The notes below the pieces were generated by a model, which saw only the letters and a list, made by a program, of their open reading frames with translations, ran no database searches and was not told where the DNA came from. Positions 59,390 to 64,000 of a DNA stretch of 64,000 nucleotides are shown one piece after another. The number at the start of each line of letters is the position of its first letter. Position 1 is the first letter of the stretch. A program made the position numbers and the translations under genes. Source of the stretch: Spirosoma agri. Its GTDB lineage: Bacteria > Bacteroidota > Bacteroidia > Cytophagales > Spirosomataceae. The stretch lies in the NCBI RefSeq assembly GCF_010747415.1, contig NZ_JAAGNZ010000001.1:2790001-2854000 (forward strand), read 5' to 3'.

Positions 59390-61231
59390 ATGATTTCTGA
59401 AAAGTGTCGTCCATCGCGAACCAGAAAATCGACCGGACCAACTAGCTGGTGGGTCGCTGCGGTAACGACATTCGTTTTGGTGCTTGTTGGTGTCTACGTG
59501 CTGACACGTCCCCAACCGGTGCCGCTGCAACGGGTTCACGCGCAATACGTAGCGGACATTGCGCAACTTGATTCGGCAGCCCGGCAGTTGCAGCGGGTAA
59601 TCATCGAAAAACGTCCGGCGCCGATTCTGCAAGCCGCCTTTCGGCAAGCGCGACTGCGGTATAAGCGGGTCGAATTTCTGACTGAACTTTATAACCCCGA
59701 AACGGCCAAAAGTATCAACGGACCGAATCTGGCCGAAGTAGACGAAGCCGACAAAAAGGTGGAACAGCCCGAAGGGTTGCAGGTGCTGGAAGAACAACTG
59801 TTTCCCTATGACCCGGCCCAAAACGCCGAATTGGTACAGCAGGTCGCAGTGTTGGTATCGAACGTAGGGCGGTTGACCAAAGTGGCGGCATCGAACGAAA
59901 TGACCGACAGTCATGTGTTCGATGCGATGCGACTGGAAGTGTTCCGACTTATTGCACTGGGTATTACAGGATTCGATTCGCCCATTAGTCACCACTCACT
60001 GCCCGAAGCGGTTCAGGTGCTGGAAAGTATTCGGCAGCACGTTAGTTTTTATGATCTGGCAGACCGCGATCCGGCGTTAGCGAAGCAACTGGACGGAACC
60101 ATTACGAACGCGATTGCTACCCTAAAGCGGGCTCCTGATTTTAACCGCTTCGACCGGCTTGCGTTTATCAACCAGCAAGCCAATGTGCTCAGTAGTCTGT
60201 TGCTGGATGCGCAGAAAACGCTCAATATTCCGGTCTTTCAGGAGAGTCGTTTCCTGTCCGCTGCCGCCCGAACGCTGAACGATTCCGATGCCTTCGATGC
60301 GGGTTTCTTTGTCAACTCGACCGATGATCGACCCACCGCTGACCGGGTTGCGTTGGGAAAACTGCTGTTTTTTGACCCAATTCTTTCCGGTAATGCCGGT
60401 CGTAGCTGCGCGACCTGTCACCAGCCTGACCGGGCGTTTACGGACGGTGAAACAACGAGTCTGGGGCTGGATGGGAATCGCATCCGTCGGAACACGCCCA
60501 CGCTCCTGAACACGTCGCTGCAGGCGGTGCAGTTCATGGATTCGCGGGTTGCCTTTCTGGAGGATCAGGCGAGTGACGTGATTGCTAACGAGACCGAAAT
60601 GCACGGTTCATTACCCGTCGCGGTTCGGGCGCTGCAACAGCGGGACGAGTACCGTACCCGGTTCGCCAAGGCTTACAAAGCCGGTATCAGCGAGCATACC
60701 GTCAAAAATGCACTGGCCAGCTACGTTCGTTCGCTGACGAGTCTCGACTCCCGGCTAGACCGTTACCTTCGGAGCAATGACCGTCGTGAACAGGCCACCC
60801 TGCTGACGGCAGAAGAGAAACACGGCTTTAACCTATTTATGGGCAAAGGCCAATGCGCGACCTGTCATTTCTTCCCGCTCTTCAACGGCACGGTCCCGCC
60901 CATGTTCGCTAAAACTGAAAGTGAGGTGCTGGGTATACCAGCGACGACGGCTAACAACCGACTCGATGCCGACATTGGTAAATTCGGTACAACGGACATG
61001 GAACCTCAAAAACACGCGTTCAAAACGCCCACCGTCCGGCACGTGGCGAAAACGGCTCCGTACATGCACAATGGCGTCTACCGAACGCTGGATCAGGTTG
61101 TTGATTTTTATGAGCAGGGCGGGGGCAATGGGCTGGGCATTCACGTGTCTAATCAGACCTTACCCGATGCAAAGTTAAACTTGACGAAAGGAGAACAGGC
61201 TGCGCTGGTGGCTTTTATGAAGGCGCTTTAG
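59390..61231 (+). CDS. Di-heme cytochrome c peroxidase with long N-terminal domain
   Basis: 613 residues from ATG 59390. A membrane helix at about 21-40 (WWVAAVTTFVLVLVGVYVLT) anchors it. An extra helical region of about 270 residues follows, without heme motifs (VFDAMRLEVFRLIALGITGF, DSPISHHSLPEAVQVLES), faintly like imelysin-type bundles. The peroxidase/MauG part (about 315-613) has two heme sites, GRSCATCHQPDRAF and KGQCATCHFFPLF, and TPTLLNTSLQAVQFMDSR plus APYMHNGVYRTLDQVVDFYE. Typical CcpA-type proteins are about 330 residues, so this is a fusion form. Confidence 0.9.
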   Translation: MISEKCRPSRTRKSTGPTSWWVAAVTTFVLVLVGVYVLTRPQPVPLQRVHAQYVADIAQLDSAARQLQRVIIEKRPAPILQAAFRQARLRYKRVEFLTELYNPETAKSINGPNLAEVDEADKKVEQPEGLQVLEEQLFPYDPAQNAELVQQVAVLVSNVGRLTKVAASNEMTDSHVFDAMRLEVFRLIALGITGFDSPISHHSLPEAVQVLESIRQHVSFYDLADRDPALAKQLDGTITNAIATLKRAPDFNRFDRLAFINQQANVLSSLLLDAQKTLNIPVFQESRFLSAAARTLNDSDAFDAGFFVNSTDDRPTADRVALGKLLFFDPILSGNAGRSCATCHQPDRAFTDGETTSLGLDGNRIRRNTPTLLNTSLQAVQFMDSRVAFLEDQASDVIANETEMHGSLPVAVRALQQRDEYRTRFAKAYKAGISEHTVKNALASYVRSLTSLDSRLDRYLRSNDRREQATLLTAEEKHGFNLFMGKGQCATCHFFPLFNGTVPPMFAKTESEVLGIPATTANNRLDADIGKFGTTDMEPQKHAFKTPTVRHVAKTAPYMHNGVYRTLDQVVDFYEQGGGNGLGIHVSNQTLPDAKLNLTKGEQAALVAFMKAL

Positions 61232-61257
61232 CCGGTAACGTCAATCAATCTTTACGG

Positions 61258-61626
61258 CTATTCAGACTCGGATACACTGTCACTTGGTGGAGGTTGTGGC
61301 AGGTCTAAACCGGCCCGCATCTTCTCCATGAACGACTTTATTTTTTGAAGTTTGGCAATGTAGCGGGCATTCTCCCGTCGGCGGGCCTCCCGTTCTTTGA
61401 GGAATTCGCGGGCACCGGGCAGCGTATATTTCTGACGATCAATCAGGTCCAGAATTTCGGTCAGGTGGTCGATGTCCGCCTGGGTATAGACCCGGTCGCC
61501 GGAACGATTTTTCTTGGGCTGAAGCGTTGGAAACTCCTTTTCGTAATAGCGCAATTTGGACGCGTTAATCCCAAACAGATCTGCCACTTCCTTAATGCCA
61601 TAATAAAGCTTACCCGTGCCTTCCAT
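61258..61626 (-). CDS. MerR-family transcriptional regulator
   Basis: 122 residues. N-terminal winged helix: LYYGIKEVADLFGINASKLR, YYEKEFPTLQPKKNRSGDRV, YTQADIDHLTEILDLIDRQK; then a coiled-coil-like helix (EFLKEREARRRENARYIAKL) and a Pro/Ser tail. No Cys cluster, so not a metal or redox sensor of the SoxR type. Divergent from alaS, 143 bp apart, an arrangement I recall from other Bacteroidota. Confidence 0.92.
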   Translation of the reverse strand: MEGTGKLYYGIKEVADLFGINASKLRYYEKEFPTLQPKKNRSGDRVYTQADIDHLTEILDLIDRQKYTLPGAREFLKEREARRRENARYIAKLQKIKSFMEKMRAGLDLPQPPPSDSVSESE

Positions 61627-61670
61627 ACGACAAACTTGCTGATGTTCGGTTAAACCTGCAAGTTTTGGCG

Positions 61671-61678
61671 TAATTTTG
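61671..61678 (+). promoter_or_regulatory. Bacteroidota -7 box TAATTTTG before alaS
   Basis: Exact TAnnTTTG match about 90 bp before the alaS start, in the divergent gap with the MerR gene. Confidence 0.5.
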
Positions 61679-61769
61679 CAACTCAGTTGGTAGTCAAGGA
61701 TCGGTAGCCGTTCGTTCGTAGCGTAGTGTGATCAAGTTGACTATCGCCTGTCGACTAATGACTACCATA

Positions 61770-64000
61770 ATGACTTCCCACGAAATACGTCGGCATTTTC
61801 TCGACTTCTTCCGCTCTAAGCAACACCTGATTGTCCCTTCGGCTTCGATTGTCGCCAAAAACGACCCGACGCTGATGTTTAACAATTCGGGTATGGCCCA
61901 ATTCAAGGATTTTTTCCTCGGCAATGGTACGCCCCCGTCGAAGCGGGTGGCCGATACGCAGAAATGTTTGCGCGTGTCGGGTAAGCACAACGACCTCGAA
62001 GACGTTGGGTTCGATACCTATCACCACACCATGTTCGAGATGCTCGGCAACTGGTCGTTTGGGGATTATTTCAAAAAAGAAGCGATTCAATGGGCCTGGG
62101 AACTGCTGACGGAAGTCTATAAGTTACCGAAAGATCGGCTCTATGTCTCTGTGTTTCAGGGAGATGAGAGAGATAACGTTCCATTCGATCAGGAAGCGTT
62201 CGATCTCTGGAAGCCTATCGTCGGTGAAGATCGCATCATCTACGGCAACAAGAAGGATAACTTCTGGGAAATGGGCGATACGGGTCCCTGCGGCCCCTGT
62301 TCGGAAATCCACGTTGACCTTCGTTCCGCCGAAGAAGTGGCCGAAAAACCCGGTAAGGAACTGGTAAACGCCGATCACCCGCAGGTTGTCGAAATCTGGA
62401 ACCTGGTGTTCATGCAGTTCAACCGCAAGGCCGATAGTTCGCTGGAGCCACTGCCCGCCCGGCACGTCGATACGGGCATGGGTTTCGAGCGACTGTGCAT
62501 GGCTATCCAGGGCAAAAAATCAAACTACGATACCGACGTTTTTTCGGGGACGATCCACGTTATCGAAGAATTGTCGGGTAAGCCATACGGCGGCACAATG
62601 GCCGGAGCGCCGGACCGTTCATCGGATGTGGCTATGCGCGTCATTGCCGATCACATCCGGGCGGTATCCTTTGCGATTGCTGACGGGCTGGTGCCGTCGA
62701 ACGCGAAGGCGGGTTACGTCATCCGGCGGATTTTGCGTCGGGCCATTAGGTACGGCTATTCGTATCTGAACCTGAACGAACCGTTCATGACCAAACTCGT
62801 GCCGACGCTGGCGATGCAGTTTGCCGATGTGTTTCCCGAACTGAACGCCCAGCGTGATTTCGTGGCCACGGTCATTCGGGAGGAAGAAATCGCCTTCCTG
62901 CGGACATTAGGATCGGGACTGGGTCGTCTCGATCAGATCATTGGTCAGTTGACAACCGATAGTAAGACTGAAATTCCGGGCGAAACCGTTTTTGAACTAA
63001 ACGATACGTTTGGCTTTCCCGCTGACCTAACTGCCCTGATCGCTCGCGAAAAAGGGCTGACCATCGATGAAGCTGGTTTTCAGAAATCGCTTCAGGAGCA
63101 GAAAACCCGTTCGCGCAAAGACGCAACGTCATCGGCTGGTGACTGGATTGAGCTGGCAGAGACCGATCAGGTTGAATTCGTTGGCTACGATCAACCGGAA
63201 GCGTATGCGCATATTGTGAAGTACCGAAAGATTCGCAATAAACAGGGGACCCAGGTGCAGATCGTGCTTGATAAAACGCCATTCTACGCGGAATCAGGTG
63301 GTCAAATCGGCGATACGGGTTTGTTGACGCTTTTCGTCGGTCCGGATCAGATCGGAACGCTGCCTGTGCTTGACACCAAGAAGGAGAATGATCTGACCAT
63401 TCATATTGTCGCTGATTCGGATGAAATCGATGATTTAATCGCTCAAACCGAATCAGTTTATGCGGCTATCAATACGGCCCGTCGTGGGTTGACAAGTAGT
63501 AACCATACGGCGACGCACCTGCTGCATTCGGCCTTGCGTGACGTACTGGGTCCACACATCGCACAGAAAGGATCGTATGTAGGTCCTGACGCTCTGCGAT
63601 TCGACTTCTCGCACTTCACGAAGGTTTCGGATGAGCAACTGGCGGAGGTAGAGCGTATCGTAAACGAGAAAATACGCGAAGACATTAAGCTGGACGAGAA
63701 GCGAAACGTGCCAATAGGGGAAGCGAAAGCCTTGGGTGCAACGGCCTTGTTCGGGGAGAAATATGGTGATTTTGTGCGCGTCATCACGTTCGATCCGAGT
63801 TATTCGGTCGAGCTTTGCGGGGGTACGCACGTTCCGGCAACCGGCCATATTGGTCTGTTCAAGTTCACGGGCGAAGGCTCCGTATCGACGGGTGTTCGGC
63901 GGATCGAAGCCAAAACGTCAGCCGGTGCGGAAGCCCTGGTGAACGAGCAGATGGCGCTTGTCAGCGAACTGAAAGAATTGCTGAAAGCGCCCAAAGATGT
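61770..64000 (+). CDS. alaS: Alanine-tRNA ligase, C-terminus cut by window edge
   Basis: Class II synthetase charging tRNA-Ala. About 743 of roughly 870 residues are visible. Start [20 protein letters not shown] (ATG 61770; an ATG at 61758 adds four residues). Motifs: [73 protein letters not shown], and [18 protein letters not shown]-like tRNA-binding region near 62700. The editing domain has [14 protein letters not shown] (HxxxH) and [15 protein letters not shown]. The frame is open to the end. Confidence 0.96.
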   Translation, partial: MTSHEIRRHFLDFFRSKQHLIVPSASIVAKNDPTLMFNNSGMAQFKDFFLGNGTPPSKRVADTQKCLRVSGKHNDLEDVGFDTYHHTMFEMLGNWSFGDYFKKEAIQWAWELLTEVYKLPKDRLYVSVFQGDERDNVPFDQEAFDLWKPIVGEDRIIYGNKKDNFWEMGDTGPCGPCSEIHVDLRSAEEVAEKPGKELVNADHPQVVEIWNLVFMQFNRKADSSLEPLPARHVDTGMGFERLCMAIQGKKSNYDTDVFSGTIHVIEELSGKPYGGTMAGAPDRSSDVAMRVIADHIRAVSFAIADGLVPSNAKAGYVIRRILRRAIRYGYSYLNLNEPFMTKLVPTLAMQFADVFPELNAQRDFVATVIREEEIAFLRTLGSGLGRLDQIIGQLTTDSKTEIPGETVFELNDTFGFPADLTALIAREKGLTIDEAGFQKSLQEQKTRSRKDATSSAGDWIELAETDQVEFVGYDQPEAYAHIVKYRKIRNKQGTQVQIVLDKTPFYAESGGQIGDTGLLTLFVGPDQIGTLPVLDTKKENDLTIHIVADSDEIDDLIAQTESVYAAINTARRGLTSSNHTATHLLHSALRDVLGPHIAQKGSYVGPDALRFDFSHFTKVSDEQLAEVERIVNEKIREDIKLDEKRNVPIGEAKALGATALFGEKYGDFVRVITFDPSYSVELCGGTHVPATGHIGLFKFTGEGSVSTGVRRIEAKTSAGAEALVNEQMALVSELKELLKAPKD

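Overview
The window looks like a chromosomal segment from a Bacteroidota bacterium of the order Cytophagales, most like Spirosoma and its relatives. This is inference from family content. It carries a lipoprotein-type TamA homologue (TamL), an AraC regulator fused to a membrane sensor half, a YfhO-family membrane protein, ribonuclease HI with an N-terminal viroplasmin domain, a carboxypeptidase-regulatory-like secreted protein and the tiny ribosomal protein bTHX. Candidate promoters match the Bacteroidota -7 element TAnnTTTG. Shine-Dalgarno motifs are mostly absent and several genes appear to start with TTG or GTG. I saw no rRNA, tRNA, CRISPR array, transposase or phage gene; base composition looks even and nearly all genes are housekeeping or envelope genes.

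Left part (1-12.5 kb): groEL (cut by the window edge) and groES sit behind a sigma54-like promoter. A minus-strand operon follows: miaB, a sigma54 activator (bEBP), lptE, a TPR-like gene and secG. Next come tamL, a divergent SpoU RNA methyltransferase, a queuosine-precursor transporter and a large membrane protein. 12.7-20 kb holds rbfA and a LolC/E-type permease, then a minus-strand sugar cluster (GHMP kinase, MFS sugar transporter, GH109-type protein) and a membrane-anchored metallo-beta-lactamase-fold protein.

19.7-36.8 kb is nearly all plus strand: a PTPS-type pterin synthase overlapping folE, a solitary mcrC, a GntP permease, an SGNH hydrolase, pepT, a second MBL-fold protein, rnhA, trmN6, a GT2 glycosyltransferase, inorganic pyrophosphatase, sppA, the AraC/membrane regulator, an acyltransferase, bioB and a lipoprotein. 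36.9-50.9 kb mixes strands: M48 protease, lpxH, cdsA with a DUF2007 gene, a CPBP protease, dusB, an O-methyltransferase-like protein, an EamA transporter, a biotin carrier protein, pyrH-frr, a DinB-like protein and a Crp/Fnr regulator. 51-64 kb holds yfhO convergent with bTHX, a secreted putative glycosidase, a GH43 enzyme, dprA, a PhoX-like lipoprotein, a di-heme peroxidase with a long extra N-terminal domain, a MerR regulator and alaS (cut by the right edge).

No obviously new multi-gene system stands out. The most interesting signals are regulatory or structural: the groES sigma54-like promoter near a bEBP gene, two very long perfect hairpins sharing the core GATACGCCGTATC, a 136-bp gene-free inverted-repeat element, an FNR-architecture palindrome between a Crp/Fnr gene and a dinB gene, a 20-bp perfect palindrome, a lone McrC, and a eukaryote-like PTPS coupled to folE.
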